Assembly (NCBI GenBank): GCA_036499165.1
Contig: DASYEE010000143.1
Coordinates: 23,649 to 87,648 of the forward strand
DNA from: Galbitalea sp036499165
GTDB lineage: Bacteria > Actinomycetota > Actinomycetes > Actinomycetales > Microbacteriaceae
Length of the DNA: 64,000 nt
Reading direction: 5' to 3'
The notes under the pieces are model-generated. The model searched no databases and had not been told where the DNA came from. It was given only the letters and a program-made list of their open reading frames with translations. How positions within the stretch are numbered: the first letter of the stretch is position 1; the number at the start of each line of letters is the position of its first letter. The translations under genes were made by a program, and so were the position numbers. Positions 16,062-25,606 of the stretch are shown here, in pieces.

Positions 16062-17505
16062 AACCGGCAACGGCGCGACGGCCGCGGGCGATGCCGAAGC
16101 CGACGAGGGCCGCGGCGACAACAGTGAGCACAACGCCCGCGACCACGATCGCGGCCTCGAACTGGGCGGTCTGCGCTCCCGTCCAGTTGCCTGTCGCGAT
16201 GTCCCCGGCGAAGAACGTCGCGACAACCGTGCCAGCCACGGCGATTCCCACGCCCGTGGCGACCTCGGACGCGGTGTCGACAAGGGCAGCGCCGATCGAC
16301 GTGCGGTTCTCCGGCAGGCCGCGGAGCACGTTCGTCCCCGCGACGACGCCGTTGACGCGGATCCCCGCAGCGACAAGAGCCAGGGCGATCGCGATCCACA
16401 CGTAGCCGAAGTTGCTGAGGAGGCCGTAGATGGCGAGTCCCGAGACGACGGCCGCGGCGCTCAGCCACGCAGACCGATCGAGGCCCACTCGTTCGATGAA
16501 CTTGTTTGCGAGCGGGCCGCCGAAAATGAGGACGACCACCTGCGGAAGCATCCCCACGGAGGCGAGGTATGGCGGCCATCCCCAGTCGAGCTGCAGCTGC
16601 AGGGTCACCAGGTAGCCCATGGCGGCAACGGCGAGCCCGGTCGCCGCCTTGTATGCGAGCCCGCTTGCGACCAGCGGCCGCGCCACGAGCTTCAGGTCGA
16701 GAAGGGGATGTTCGGCTGAGCGCTCCCGCAGCACGAACAGGGTCGCGGCGACCACGGCTGCTGCGCTCGCGGTCCACGGCGCCCATGAGCCAGCGCCATC
16801 GTTCACGAACAGGGTCGGTGCCACAAGCGCGAGGATGATCGTCACGGTACCGAGGGCAGCGCCCGCGACGTCGATGGGGTCGCGGTGCAGCTCCGCCGCG
16901 ACGTCTCTCGCGATGCCGATCCGGATGCCGATGAACGCGAGGATCGCGATCGGCACGTTGACCAACAGCAGGACCTGCCACGGCGCGACCGCGAGGATGA
17001 AGCCGCCCGCTGTCGGGCCGATCGCGAGCCCGACGAGACCGACCGTGGAGATCAGTGTCATCGCGCGAACCCGGAGCGTGTCCCCTTGGAACAGACGGAA
17101 AGCCAGCGCAATTGACCCCGGCGTGGTCATCGCGGCGGCGGCGCCCATCACCGCTCGCACGGCGATGAGCTCGGGTGATGTCGTCACGAAGGCGGTGGCG
17201 AGGCTGGCGGCTCCCAGCAGCACGAGGCCGACGAGCATGACCCGACGTCGACCGACGCGATCTGCTATCGCGCCGAAGACCAGCATCAGCCCGCCGAACA
17301 CGACGGCGTAGACGCCTGTCACCCACTCCAGCGAGAGCGTGGAGGCGTGCAGGTCGCGGCCGATAGTCGGCAGCGCGACGTTCAGTATCGAGTTATCGAG
17401 CATCTCGAACAGGAACACCGCAGAGAGCCCGGCGAGGGCGATCCACGCCTCGCGCAGCGACTGGGGTGACTGGCGCGAATTCGAAGAGGTTTGCTGTGAT
17501 GTCAT
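16060..17505 (-). CDS. MFS drug-type efflux transporter (DHA2 / 14-TM)
   Basis: A 481-residue membrane protein with ~14 hydrophobic segments. Family motifs include LDNSILNVALPTIGRDLH at TM1, LVFGAIADRVGRRRVMLVG (motif A) after TM2, and GPTAGGFI in TM5 (motif C of exporters). It probably exports hydrophobic drugs or metabolites using the proton gradient. It is divergent from a TetR gene with 70 bases between, which holds likely operators. The last base of its stop codon falls in the inverted TGAGCCTGTCGAAACC repeat. Confidence 0.9.
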   Translation of the reverse strand: MTSQQTSSNSRQSPQSLREAWIALAGLSAVFLFEMLDNSILNVALPTIGRDLHASTLSLEWVTGVYAVVFGGLMLVFGAIADRVGRRRVMLVGLVLLGAASLATAFVTTSPELIAVRAVMGAAAAMTTPGSIALAFRLFQGDTLRVRAMTLISTVGLVGLAIGPTAGGFILAVAPWQVLLLVNVPIAILAFIGIRIGIARDVAAELHRDPIDVAGAALGTVTIILALVAPTLFVNDGAGSWAPWTASAAAVVAATLFVLRERSAEHPLLDLKLVARPLVASGLAYKAATGLAVAAMGYLVTLQLQLDWGWPPYLASVGMLPQVVVLIFGGPLANKFIERVGLDRSAWLSAAAVVSGLAIYGLLSNFGYVWIAIALALVAAGIRVNGVVAGTNVLRGLPENRTSIGAALVDTASEVATGVGIAVAGTVVATFFAGDIATGNWTGAQTAQFEAAIVVAGVVLTVVAAALVGFGIARGRRAVAG

Positions 17506-17575
17506 GTCACTAGGTTATGTGACTAAATTAAGTCGCACAAGCACTAAGTTGAGAGACACAAGGAAGCGAGACCGG
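17506..17575. promoter_or_regulatory. MFS/TetR divergent control region
   Basis: It contains GTCAC (17506-17510) and GTGAC (17519-17523) as a small dyad, a TGTGACT-AAATTA-AGTCGCACA imperfect palindrome just after it, and CACTAAG further right. These related half-sites between the divergent genes are the probable binding sites of the adjacent TetR protein. Confidence 0.5.
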
Positions 17576-18184
17576 ATGCCGAGGACCAGCGAGCGGGGTG
17601 GCCCACAAACGCGCGCGCGCATCCGTGAAACCGCCAACCGGTTGTTCATCGAGCGCGGCTACGACTCCGTGACGGTCGCGGAGGTCGCGCGCGAGGCGGG
17701 CGTCTCGAGCGTGACTGTCTTCAATCACTTTCCGCGCAAGGAAGACCTGTTTCTCGATCGCACCTCCGATGCCGTCGACCTCCTTCGCTCGGCCGTCCGG
17801 GAACGCGCCGATGGGATGACGGTCCTCGCTTCGCTGCGTGAGACGAGCATCCGCCTGTTCGACGCACGTCACCCGCTTTCCGGCGTCGACGAACGATCAA
17901 CGCCCTTCTTCCGCACCGTCGCCGGTTCGCCGGCGCTGGTCGCCCGCGCCCGCGAGATCCTCTCCGAGCTGCAGCACACCCTTGCCGACGAACTCGATCG
18001 CGACGGAAGGTTCGAGGGCGATGCGAACCTCGTAGCAACGCTCTTTCTCGCGGGCTACGCGAGTGTTCTGGTCGAGACGGCGCAGCATCTCATGGCGGGA
18101 CAGTCGCGCAGCTCAATGCTCGATGATCACCGCGCCAGGCTCGATCGCCTCTTCGATGCGCTGACAACGGGGGTCGGCCCCTAA
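17576..18184 (+). CDS. TetR-family transcriptional regulator
   Basis: A 202-residue protein. The N-terminal helix-turn-helix is clear: RARIRETANRLFIERGYDSVTVAEVAREAGVSSVTVFNHFPRKEDLFLDR, shown here only by its key parts TVAEVA, GVSSVTVFNHFPRK. The ligand domain has no recognised signature. The ATG at 17576 has AAGGA upstream; the longer open frame would cross the control region. It is divergent from the MFS exporter and most likely represses it until a drug-like ligand binds. Confidence 0.9.
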   Translation: MPRTSERGGPQTRARIRETANRLFIERGYDSVTVAEVAREAGVSSVTVFNHFPRKEDLFLDRTSDAVDLLRSAVRERADGMTVLASLRETSIRLFDARHPLSGVDERSTPFFRTVAGSPALVARAREILSELQHTLADELDRDGRFEGDANLVATLFLAGYASVLVETAQHLMAGQSRSSMLDDHRARLDRLFDALTTGVGP

Positions 18185-18208
18185 GCCTCGCCCCGAGCGG
18201 GGGATCGC

Positions 18209-18892
18209 TCAGGATGCCGCGGGCAGAGGATCGATCAGGTGCGGCCCCGTGTTCTTCACGCTGTTGACGTCCCGACTGACCTCGTAGTGCTGCAACTGGT
18301 CTGCCACCTCGAGCGATTCTCGTTCGAGGATCGCCTGTGCCGAGTCGGTGTCGAGGTCTGGCGAGAGCCAGTCGTCGTAGGCGTCGGGGGTCAGGCAGGC
18401 TGGCATCCTGTCGTGCACCTCGCCGGGAGCGACATGCGCGTCTCGCGTGAGGATGGCGGTTGAGACCAGCCAGCGATCCGGCGCGTCCTTCTCCTTGGTC
18501 GGGTCTGGCCACGCGGTCACTAACCCCGCCATCGCCAGCGAGTGCCCCGGATCGAAGATGAAGTGCGGTTGCTTGCCCGTCTCGGTGACCGTCCACTCGT
18601 AGTAGCCGGCGGCGGGGATGATGCACCGGCCCGAGGCGAACGCCTTACGGAACATGCCTGAGGTCGCAGCGCTCTCCATCCGCGCGTTGATCGGCTGCGG
18701 CTGCTGTTTGGCGCTCTTCGCCCAACTCGGGATGAAGCCCCAGTGCACCTTCGGAGCTTCGCGCTCGCCGTGGCGGTTGCGCACCACCGTAATCGACGCC
18801 GTTGGAGCGACGTTGTAATCGTCTTCCAGGCCGAGGTCTGCGATGAGGCCCGGCAGGTCGACTTTTTGGTTCACGACAAAGCGACCGCACAT
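18209..18892 (-). CDS. SOS response-associated peptidase (SRAP / HMCES family)
   Basis: A 227-residue protein. Cys2 directly after the initiator Met (MCGRFV) is the catalytic residue that forms a thiazolidine link with abasic sites in single-stranded DNA. INARMESAA, IIPAAGYYEW and HDRMPACL give the other conserved Asn, Glu and His positions. It is usually ~220 residues, so this is full length. The start is fixed by the need for Cys2. It protects abasic sites during replication. The gene is divergent from the iron permease-like gene. Confidence 0.95.
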   Translation of the reverse strand: MCGRFVVNQKVDLPGLIADLGLEDDYNVAPTASITVVRNRHGEREAPKVHWGFIPSWAKSAKQQPQPINARMESAATSGMFRKAFASGRCIIPAAGYYEWTVTETGKQPHFIFDPGHSLAMAGLVTAWPDPTKEKDAPDRWLVSTAILTRDAHVAPGEVHDRMPACLTPDAYDDWLSPDLDTDSAQAILERESLEVADQLQHYEVSRDVNSVKNTGPHLIDPLPAAS

Positions 18893-18948
18893 AATCCCAT
18901 CTTGGCGCAACCCACTGACGTGGCGGATGTGCGGCAGTACCGTGAGGC

Positions 18949-19356
18949 ATGGCCACCACAACCACACGAACGCGCCAAATGCCGGACGACCCGAAGTCGG
19001 AGAAGAAGCTGGGCTGGTTCGACCGCTTCGCAACCGCCGCGTCAAAGATCGTGAGCAGGGCGGTGTTCTTCGCGTTCTGTGTCGTCCTCGTGATCGTCTG
19101 GGCGCCATCCATCGTGTTCCTGCACAGCATCAGCACCTGGCAGCTCATCATCAACACGGCGACGACGATCATCACCTTCCTGCTGGTCGCGCTCCTGCAG
19201 AACACCCAGGAGCGCTCGGATAAGGCGTCGCAGGAGAAGCTGAACGCGATCGCGGATTCGCTGAGCAAGTTCATGACGGCGCAGGGACTCGAGAAGGAGG
19301 CCAGGGAGCTCCGCAACGCGGTAGGGCTCGAAGAGCGCGAGAGCAGCAAAGGCTAG
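18949..19356 (+). CDS. Low-affinity iron permease-family protein
   Basis: A 135-residue protein with two strong membrane segments (~residues 40-62 and 68-90) between charged ends. The block FDRFATAASKIVSRA, the following W-x-P-x-x helix, and VALLQNTQERSDKA are typical of bacterial members of the Fet4-like low-affinity iron permease family. Bacterial forms are short, and their transport role is poorly supported by experiment; membrane location is safe, substrate is not. Confidence 0.85.
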   Translation: MATTTTRTRQMPDDPKSEKKLGWFDRFATAASKIVSRAVFFAFCVVLVIVWAPSIVFLHSISTWQLIINTATTIITFLLVALLQNTQERSDKASQEKLNAIADSLSKFMTAQGLEKEARELRNAVGLEERESSKG

Positions 19357-19390
19357 CCAGCGCGGGGGAGCAAGCGACTACCCTGACTGC

Positions 19391-19861
19391 ATGGCCGACA
19401 TCTTCGACGTGGTAGCTGACCTGACGCGCCGCGAACTGCTCCAGTTGCTGCTCCAGTCCGGCGAGATCAGCGTCGGCGAGATCGTCGAGCGTACCTCGCT
19501 CACCCAACCAACGGTGTCAAAGCACCTGAAGGTCCTGCGCGATCATGGCATCGTGCGCGTGCGCGAGGAGGGCCAGCACCGCTACTACACGCTTGATGCT
19601 GGCCCGCTCGAGGAGCTCGAGACGTGGGTCGTCCCGTTCCTCGGCAGCGACTTCGAGGATGCCCCGCGAGACCAGGTCGCGAGCTCGTCCGCCCAGCCGG
19701 AACGCTCGGCCGTCAGCGCCGCAATCGCCGCCTGGCCGGGATCGGACGCCGGCGAAAGGGTAGGGCGTGTCGTCGCTGATGGGTCATTCAAAGCTCTTTC
19801 ACGGATTCATGACGCGCAGGATGAGCTCACCCGGCGCATCCACCGGGCAACCGGAAGGTAG
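19391..19861 (+). CDS. ArsR-family winged-helix regulator
   Basis: A 156-residue protein. The first ~80 residues form an ArsR-type winged helix: DLTRRELLQLLLQSGEISVGE, the recognition helix LTQPTVSKHLKVLRDHGIV and the wing VREEGQHRYYTLD. The C-terminal half is Ala/Ser-rich and less ordered. It lacks the Cys pair of metal-sensing ArsR proteins in the recognition helix, so it is probably not a metal sensor. Confidence 0.88.
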   Translation: MADIFDVVADLTRRELLQLLLQSGEISVGEIVERTSLTQPTVSKHLKVLRDHGIVRVREEGQHRYYTLDAGPLEELETWVVPFLGSDFEDAPRDQVASSSAQPERSAVSAAIAAWPGSDAGERVGRVVADGSFKALSRIHDAQDELTRRIHRATGR

Positions 19862-19965
19862 ACGCGGGGTCACATCTGCCCCTATATTTACGATTTAGCA
19901 CTCCAGTAACACGGGGAGTACTCAACTCGAGTCACGTGACTTCTTGATCCAGGGGGCGTAAAGCA

Positions 19966-20157
19966 ATGGCAGACCTGTCTGGCGTGCGCTTTCTGACGGT
20001 GGCTGAGGTCGCCGAGATGATGCGTGTTTCCAACATGACCGTGTATCGACTGGTTCATTCCGGGGAATTGCCGGCCGTGCGCTTCGGTCGCTCGTTTCGC
20101 ATCCCCGAATCGGCGGTGGCTGCTGCCATTGAAACGCCCGACTCTCGCGTGGGGTAA
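19966..20157 (+). CDS. BldC-like excisionase-fold DNA-binding protein
   Basis: A 63-residue single-domain protein with a MerR/excisionase-type helix-turn-helix: FLTVAEVAEMMRVSNMTVYRLVHSGELPAVRFGRSFRI. This is the size and pattern of actinobacterial BldC-type proteins, which bind direct repeats without an effector domain. AGGGGG lies upstream. It sits 72 bases before the bS22 gene, a pairing seen in other actinobacteria. It is likely a global developmental or growth-phase regulator rather than a phage excisionase, because the context is core genes. Confidence 0.88.
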   Translation: MADLSGVRFLTVAEVAEMMRVSNMTVYRLVHSGELPAVRFGRSFRIPESAVAAAIETPDSRVG

Positions 20158-20182
20158 AGTAGTCCAGTTGTGTCTTCCGCGG

Positions 20183-20211
20183 TTCTGAACGGACCGGAGG
20201 TCCGTTTAGAA
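20183..20211 (+). promoter_or_regulatory. Hairpin in the leader of the bS22 gene
   Basis: The arms 20183-20195 and 20199-20211 pair over 13 positions (one G-U in RNA) around a three-base GGA loop. It ends 18 bases before the bS22 ATG and after the stop of the BldC-like gene. It could attenuate read-through from that gene or serve as a feedback site for the ribosomal peptide. Confidence 0.6.
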
Positions 20212-20229
20212 CATTCAGCGAGGTGATTT

Positions 20230-20328
20230 ATGGGTTCCGTCATCAAGAAGCGCCGCAAGCGCATGGCGAAAAAGAAGCACCGCAAGCTGCTTCGCAAGAC
20301 GCGTCACCAGCGTCGCAACAAGAAGTAG
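20230..20328 (+). CDS. Small ribosomal subunit protein bS22 (AURKAIP1/COX24 family)
   Basis: A 32-residue, extremely basic peptide, MGSVIKKRRKRMAKKKHRK at its start and ending in RRNKK. GAGGTGA stands six bases upstream of the ATG. This peptide is conserved in actinobacteria and has been seen bound in the small subunit of mycobacterial ribosomes (bS22), near the decoding region. The core S-x-x-K-K-R-x-x-x-M motif is intact. It is followed at once by a U-tailed terminator, so it is highly expressed and the end of its transcript. Confidence 0.92.
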   Translation: MGSVIKKRRKRMAKKKHRKLLRKTRHQRRNKK

Positions 20329-20353
20329 CGCGAGTTTCGCATCGCAAGTTTTG

Positions 20354-20388
20354 AAAAGGCGTTAGGCCCCAGGGTCTAGCGCTTTTTT
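20354..20388 (+). terminator. Rho-independent terminator after bS22
   Basis: AAAAGGCGTTAG and CTAGCGCTTTTTT form a stem with a six-base T-run at its 3' side. It starts 26 bases after the bS22 stop and overlaps the 3' end of the convergent HAD gene. Confidence 0.85.
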
Positions 20389-21167
20389 GCTGCCGCGGGC
20401 CGGGGCGTTTTGCCACTGGTTGTCGCCTTGGCGTCCCGGCGCACGCGCTTGCGGGCCTCTCGGATGCTCGCGCGCTTCAACTGCAGGATCGGCCAGTGCA
20501 GGGCTTTGGCGTGCTTCGTCAGTCGCGCATCCGGGTTCACCACCACGCGGTTGCCGACAAGGCTGAGCAGGGGGATGTCGTTGCGGGAATCCGAGTACGC
20601 CCAGCAGTCCTCGAGGTTAGCGCCGAGCGCCTTCGCGAAGGCTCTTGCGGCGACGGCCTTATCTTCGCCGTGGAGCACCGGCCCATCGAACTCGCCCGTG
20701 AAGAAGCCATCCTCCGCCTTGAATTTCGTGCCGAGTGCGCCGGTGAGCCCCAACCGCTGAGCGATAACGCCGCCGACGATCTGGGGAGTCGCGCTGATCA
20801 GCCAGACCTGGTGGCCCTTGGCGAGGTGCTCTTGCGTGAGGCCGACCGTCTCGGGCCAGAGTCGCTTCTCGATGTCGCGCTCGAATACGCCGGTCGCGAT
20901 GTCCTCGAGTTCGACCTCGGTGTAGCCCTTGATGAGAACCAGCGCCCGATCTTTGATCGAACCGAGGTGCTTATTGTTCTCTCCGACGAACAGGAACGTG
21001 GCCTGGTGCCAGCAGAATTTCAGAATCTCGAGCGAGCGGAGGATGCCCATCCGTCGTGCCGCTTTGGCGAGGTGGAAGGCGCTCGCGCCCCGCAGCAGGG
21101 TGTTATCGACGTCGAAGAAAGCGACGATGGGAGCATCGGTGGTCGCCTCGGGAGTCGCGTCGGACAT
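20376..21167 (-). CDS. HAD-IB family phosphatase (SerB-like)
   Basis: A 263-residue HAD-superfamily hydrolase. Motif I is FFDVDNTLLRG with the nucleophile and acid Asp; motif II is VWLISATP; the Lys of motif III is in GEDKAVAARAFA; motif IV is YSDSRNDIPLL. The helical cap between motifs I and II is of the IB type found in SerB and related lipid or sugar phosphatases. The C-terminal ~35 residues are Lys/Arg-rich, a tail that may bind nucleic acid or membrane. The substrate is not determined. Confidence 0.9.
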   Translation of the reverse strand: MSDATPEATTDAPIVAFFDVDNTLLRGASAFHLAKAARRMGILRSLEILKFCWHQATFLFVGENNKHLGSIKDRALVLIKGYTEVELEDIATGVFERDIEKRLWPETVGLTQEHLAKGHQVWLISATPQIVGGVIAQRLGLTGALGTKFKAEDGFFTGEFDGPVLHGEDKAVAARAFAKALGANLEDCWAYSDSRNDIPLLSLVGNRVVVNPDARLTKHAKALHWPILQLKRASIREARKRVRRDAKATTSGKTPRPAAAKKR

Positions 21168-21230
21168 CCGCTCAGTCTAGGCAGCGGAGGTGAACATCGT
21201 CCCCAGCGGGGTTACGAATAGGCTGGTGCC

Positions 21231-21488
21231 GTGCCTACTGACGCCTCCGTCACCCTGCTCTCGCGGCCGGATTGTCACCTCTGCGACGACGCACGCGAGA
21301 TCGTCGAGGCTGTGGTCGCGGCGAATCCCCGCGCAACGCTGACTGAGCTCTCGATCACGGAAGATCCTGCGCTCGCCGAGCGATATGCGGAGGAGATCCC
21401 CGTTGTCATGATCAACGGCCGCGTTCACAACATCTGGCGCGTCAACCCCGAGCGGCTCACCGCCGCGCTTCTGGAGGCAACACAATGA
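21231..21488 (+). CDS. Glutaredoxin-like thioredoxin-fold protein
   Basis: An 85-residue protein starting at GTG. LLSRPDCHLCDDAREI gives a thioredoxin-fold CxxC site (CHLC), and the cis-Pro is in EEIPVVMING. This is the short glutaredoxin/DUF836 type common in actinobacteria. It is probably a cytosolic thiol redox protein. It overlaps the Dabb gene by four bases (ATGA), so the two are translationally coupled. Confidence 0.88.
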   Translation: MPTDASVTLLSRPDCHLCDDAREIVEAVVAANPRATLTELSITEDPALAERYAEEIPVVMINGRVHNIWRVNPERLTAALLEATQ

Positions 21489-21784
21489 TCAAGCACGTCA
21501 TCGCCTGGACGCTGAAAGCCACGGATGCGGAAGGCAAGTCGACCGCGTTCACCGCGATCGCCGAGGGGCTCGGCAGCCTGCCGCACGTGATCCCGGAACT
21601 GAAGACCCTCCATGTCGGCCAGGACCTGGCGGAGACGGACGGCAACTGGGATGTCGTCGCCATCCTCGACTTCGAGACGACAGAGGGGCTTGCGATCTAC
21701 CAGGCCCACCCGGAGCACCAGAAGGTGGCCACAGTCATCCGCTCGCACACCACGGGGCGCGCGGTCGTCGACTACGAGTTCTAG
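21485..21784 (+). CDS. Dabb-family (stress-responsive A/B barrel) protein
   Basis: A 99-residue protein. It starts MIKHVIAWTLK and has the Dabb pattern of a ferredoxin-like dimeric alpha+beta barrel: strand, helix, a GLGSLPHVIPEL loop, the strand W-D-V-V-A-I-L-D-F, then AYQ-type helix (LAIYQAHPEHQKVA) and a final strand RAVVDYEF. The function of the family is mixed; many are small-molecule or stress proteins. Coupled to the glutaredoxin-like gene by a four-base overlap. Confidence 0.88.
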   Translation: MIKHVIAWTLKATDAEGKSTAFTAIAEGLGSLPHVIPELKTLHVGQDLAETDGNWDVVAILDFETTEGLAIYQAHPEHQKVATVIRSHTTGRAVVDYEF

Positions 21785-21800
21785 CCAGCAGCGGTTCCTG

Positions 21801-22043
21801 CTACTCCTGCCAGTACTCGGCGTCGAACTCTGTCGTCAACACGATTTCGCGCGCCGGTGCCAGGTCGAGGTCGGAAAATGTTGCGACCAGGGGGTTGGTG
21901 GCGAGGTCGACCGTCGGATGGTTCGTGCCCTCATCCCAGTCGTTCGTGTGTGAACCATCGGATGGCATCATCGGGAAGTCGCCGGTCTCCGGAAGCGCGT
22001 CAAAGTCGAAAGCGTTGCCACTCGTGTCTTTCGCGATGGTCAT
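21801..22043 (-). CDS. Hypothetical small acidic protein
   Basis: An 80-residue, strongly acidic protein without Cys, signal peptide or membrane segment. It is rich in Asp/Thr/Pro, with stretches like DFDALPETGDFPMM and NDWDEGTNHP. Codon use is like the neighbours. A GGAGG-type site stands before the ATG (GGTACC..GG on the minus strand). It converges on the Dabb gene. I do not recognise it. Confidence 0.6.
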   Translation of the reverse strand: MTIAKDTSGNAFDFDALPETGDFPMMPSDGSHTNDWDEGTNHPTVDLATNPLVATFSDLDLAPAREIVLTTEFDAEYWQE

Positions 22044-22115
22044 CCGGGTACCTCCAAAGCGGATTCAAGACCCGCTGCTGTACATCGACGCTACGCCCCG
22101 TCGCCCGTGACGGTC

Positions 22116-22135
22116 TGTCCCCCGAAGGAGGGACA
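22116..22135 (-). terminator. Short hairpin after aspS
   Basis: TGTCCCTC and GGGGGACA on the minus strand pair over eight bases (one U-G) around a four-base loop, 11 bases beyond the aspS stop. No U-run follows. Confidence 0.6.
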
Positions 22136-22146
22136 CGAGATGTACC

Positions 22147-23463
<1,317 letters not shown>

Positions 23464-23504
23464 CGAGTTTACCGGGCCGCCTCGGTGGTGCTGCGTGCCG
23501 ATCT

Positions 23505-23578
23505 AAAGTCGGAGCATCCAGCAACACTCCGCGCTATGGGTCCGGCCGCGCGGCGTGTCGACGGAATTACCGACTTTG
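23505..23578. repeat. AAAGTCGG palindrome, copy 1
   Basis: AAAGTCGG at the left and CCGACTTT at the right enclose a GC-rich core with CGGCGTGTCGACGGAATTACCG-type sequence. About 35 bases of the right half are shared with the copy at 40204-40282. It lies in the divergent space between aspS and the phosphatase gene. Confidence 0.8.
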
Positions 23579-23639
23579 CGAAGGGGGTTGCCGGGGGACG
23601 CCGGTTCGGTACACAGCGGTGGTTGCCTAGAATTGGCGG

Positions 23640-24275
23640 GTGCCAGCCTCCCTCATCCATCTCGTGCGCCACGGCGAGGTCTTCAATCCGCAGGGCGTGC
23701 TCTACGGCCGCATCCCGGGCTTCGGCCTGAGCGAGCTCGGCGCCCGCATGGCGGCAGAATCCGCGGAGTCGAAGGTCGGTCATCCGATCACCCGCCTCTA
23801 CGCCAGCCCTCTGCAGCGCACGCAGGAGTCGGCCGCGCCATGGGCGAAGACGTTCGGCTTGAGCATCCAGGGCGACGAGCGCCTGATCGAGCCGTGGAAC
23901 AAGTTCGAGGGCACCAACGATTTCGGGGCGAAAGCCTTGCGCATGCCACGAGTGTGGCCGTGGCTCGTGAACCCCTTCAAGCCGAGCTGGGGCGAGCCGT
24001 ACGAGTCGATCGCGACCAGGATGCTCGCAGCCATCGAGGATGCGTGGGCCGCGACGAACGCGGGCGAAGTCGCGCTCGTCAGTCACCAGCTTCCCATCTG
24101 GATGGTGCACAGGAAGCTGGCGGGGGAGCGCCTGTTCCACGACCCGCGCAAGCGCCGCTGCAACCTCTCCTCCATCACAACCCTCGCCCGCGAGGGCGAT
24201 CGCTTCATCGAGGTCGACTATCAGGATCCTGCGGCAGACTTGCAGGCATCCGCCATCGACCAGGGAGCCGTGTGA
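23640..24275 (+). CDS. Histidine phosphatase family protein
   Basis: A 211-residue protein of the phosphoglycerate mutase-like superfamily. The phospho-accepting His is in LVRHGEV; the second arginine is in YASPLQRTQESA; the late His is in ALVSHQLPI. The start is a GTG at 23640. Gene order (phosphatase, thioredoxin-like, CcdA, ResB, CcsB) matches the conserved actinobacterial cluster, for example Rv0525-Rv0529 of Mycobacterium tuberculosis. Its role in cytochrome maturation, if any, is unknown. The stop overlaps the next start (GTGA). Confidence 0.88.
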   Translation: MPASLIHLVRHGEVFNPQGVLYGRIPGFGLSELGARMAAESAESKVGHPITRLYASPLQRTQESAAPWAKTFGLSIQGDERLIEPWNKFEGTNDFGAKALRMPRVWPWLVNPFKPSWGEPYESIATRMLAAIEDAWAATNAGEVALVSHQLPIWMVHRKLAGERLFHDPRKRRCNLSSITTLAREGDRFIEVDYQDPAADLQASAIDQGAV

Positions 24276-24859
24276 GAAGCAGAAGTCTTCTGGGCATGCT
24301 CGTCGTTCCCGTTGTTGCTGTTTTCGTGCTTGCGGGATGCACCGAGACGCCGGATTACGGCCAGTCTTCCTCTAACGGCTACGTCTCCGGCGCTGGCGTC
24401 TACAAGGAGATCAAGCCAGCCGATCGCAAGAAGCCACTCAGCTTCAGCTCAAAGCTCGACACGGGAGCGACCGTGACAAGCGCAGAGCTGAAGGGCAAGG
24501 TGTACGTCGTCAACTTCTGGTACGCGGGATGCGCGCCATGCAACTCCGAGGCCCCGCGGCTCAATAAGGTCTACGAGAAATACAAGGGCTCGGTCGGGTT
24601 CCTCGGCGTCAACACCTATGACCAGGCCGCGACCGCCGAGACCTTCGAGCAGGCGCACGACGTGAAGTACCCGTCGGCGATCGACACCAACACGGCATCC
24701 GTGCAGTACGCGTTCTCCAGCTACGTTCCGCCGTCGGCGGTGCCGACGACCCTCGTGCTCGATAAGCAGGGGCGGGTTGCGGCTCGCGTGACGGGCGAAC
24801 TCGACGATCCCAGCATCCTCGAATCCCTGATCGCCACCGTGATCCACGAGGGGCAGTAG
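24272..24859 (+). CDS. resA: TlpA/ResA-type thiol-disulfide lipoprotein
   Basis: A 195-residue protein with a signal sequence ending in a lipobox (VFVLAGCTE), so it is anchored outside the membrane. The thioredoxin domain has the CxxC site in WYAGCAPCNSEAP, the insert after it typical of TlpA/ResA, and the cis-Pro in SAVPTTLVLDKQG. It reduces the heme-binding CxxCH of apocytochrome c before heme ligation. I start at the GTG at 24272, overlapping the upstream stop by four bases; the longer frame would antisense the phosphatase. Confidence 0.9.
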   Translation: MRSRSLLGMLVVPVVAVFVLAGCTETPDYGQSSSNGYVSGAGVYKEIKPADRKKPLSFSSKLDTGATVTSAELKGKVYVVNFWYAGCAPCNSEAPRLNKVYEKYKGSVGFLGVNTYDQAATAETFEQAHDVKYPSAIDTNTASVQYAFSSYVPPSAVPTTLVLDKQGRVAARVTGELDDPSILESLIATVIHEGQ

Positions 24860-25606
24860 GTGGGCTCGATGTTCAGCATCTTGACGAGCGGAAACCTGCT
24901 CGTGGCGCTCGCCATCGCGCTGGCTGCCGGCTTCGTCGCTTTCGCCTCCCCGTGCGTGCTTCCGCTCGTGCCCGGCTATCTTGGCTACATCGGCGGCTTC
25001 ACGACAGAGGCGGACCGACCGCGCCGGGGCAGGATGCTCGTTGGGGTCCTCCTGTTCGTGCTCGGCTTTTCCATCGTCTTCGTCGCGTTCAACTGGCTGC
25101 TCGGCGGCGCCGGCTTCCTGCTGAAGGCGCACCTCGATCTCATCACCCGCATCGCTGGCGTGCTCGTGATCGCGATGGGCCTCGTCTTCGTCGGCCAGTT
25201 CACGTTCCTCCAGCGAACCGTCAAGCCGCGCTGGACGGCGACCACCGGGATGGCTGGTGCGCCACTTCTCGGGATCATCTTCGCGCTCGGCTGGACGCCG
25301 TGCATCGGTCCGACGCTGTCGGTCGTGTTGTCGCTGGCCGGCACCAGCGGTGACCCGCTGCGCGGCGCGTTCCTCGGGCTCGCGTTCTCCCTCGGCCTCG
25401 GGGTTCCCTTCCTGCTGCTGGCGCTCGGCCTCAATTGGGCCACCGGGTCCATGAAGTGGTTGAAGCGTCACATCCGTCTCGTCAACATCATCGGAGGCGG
25501 CCTGCTCATCCTCATCGGCATTCTCATGGTCAGCGGCGTGTGGCAGCTGCTCATGTCCCAGCTCACGGCGGGGGTGGCAAATGGCTCGTTCACCTCGCCC
25601 CTCTGA
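24860..25606 (+). CDS. ccdA: Cytochrome c biogenesis protein CcdA
   Basis: A 248-residue protein with six membrane segments. The two conserved Cys are in FASPCVLPLVPGYLGYIGG (TM1) and LGWTPCIGPTLS (TM4). It moves electrons from cytosolic thioredoxin across the membrane to ResA. The gene starts immediately after resA with no gap (GTG at 24860; the ATG four codons later is an alternative) and overlaps resB by 26 bases. Confidence 0.93.
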   Translation: MGSMFSILTSGNLLVALAIALAAGFVAFASPCVLPLVPGYLGYIGGFTTEADRPRRGRMLVGVLLFVLGFSIVFVAFNWLLGGAGFLLKAHLDLITRIAGVLVIAMGLVFVGQFTFLQRTVKPRWTATTGMAGAPLLGIIFALGWTPCIGPTLSVVLSLAGTSGDPLRGAFLGLAFSLGLGVPFLLLALGLNWATGSMKWLKRHIRLVNIIGGGLLILIGILMVSGVWQLLMSQLTAGVANGSFTSPL

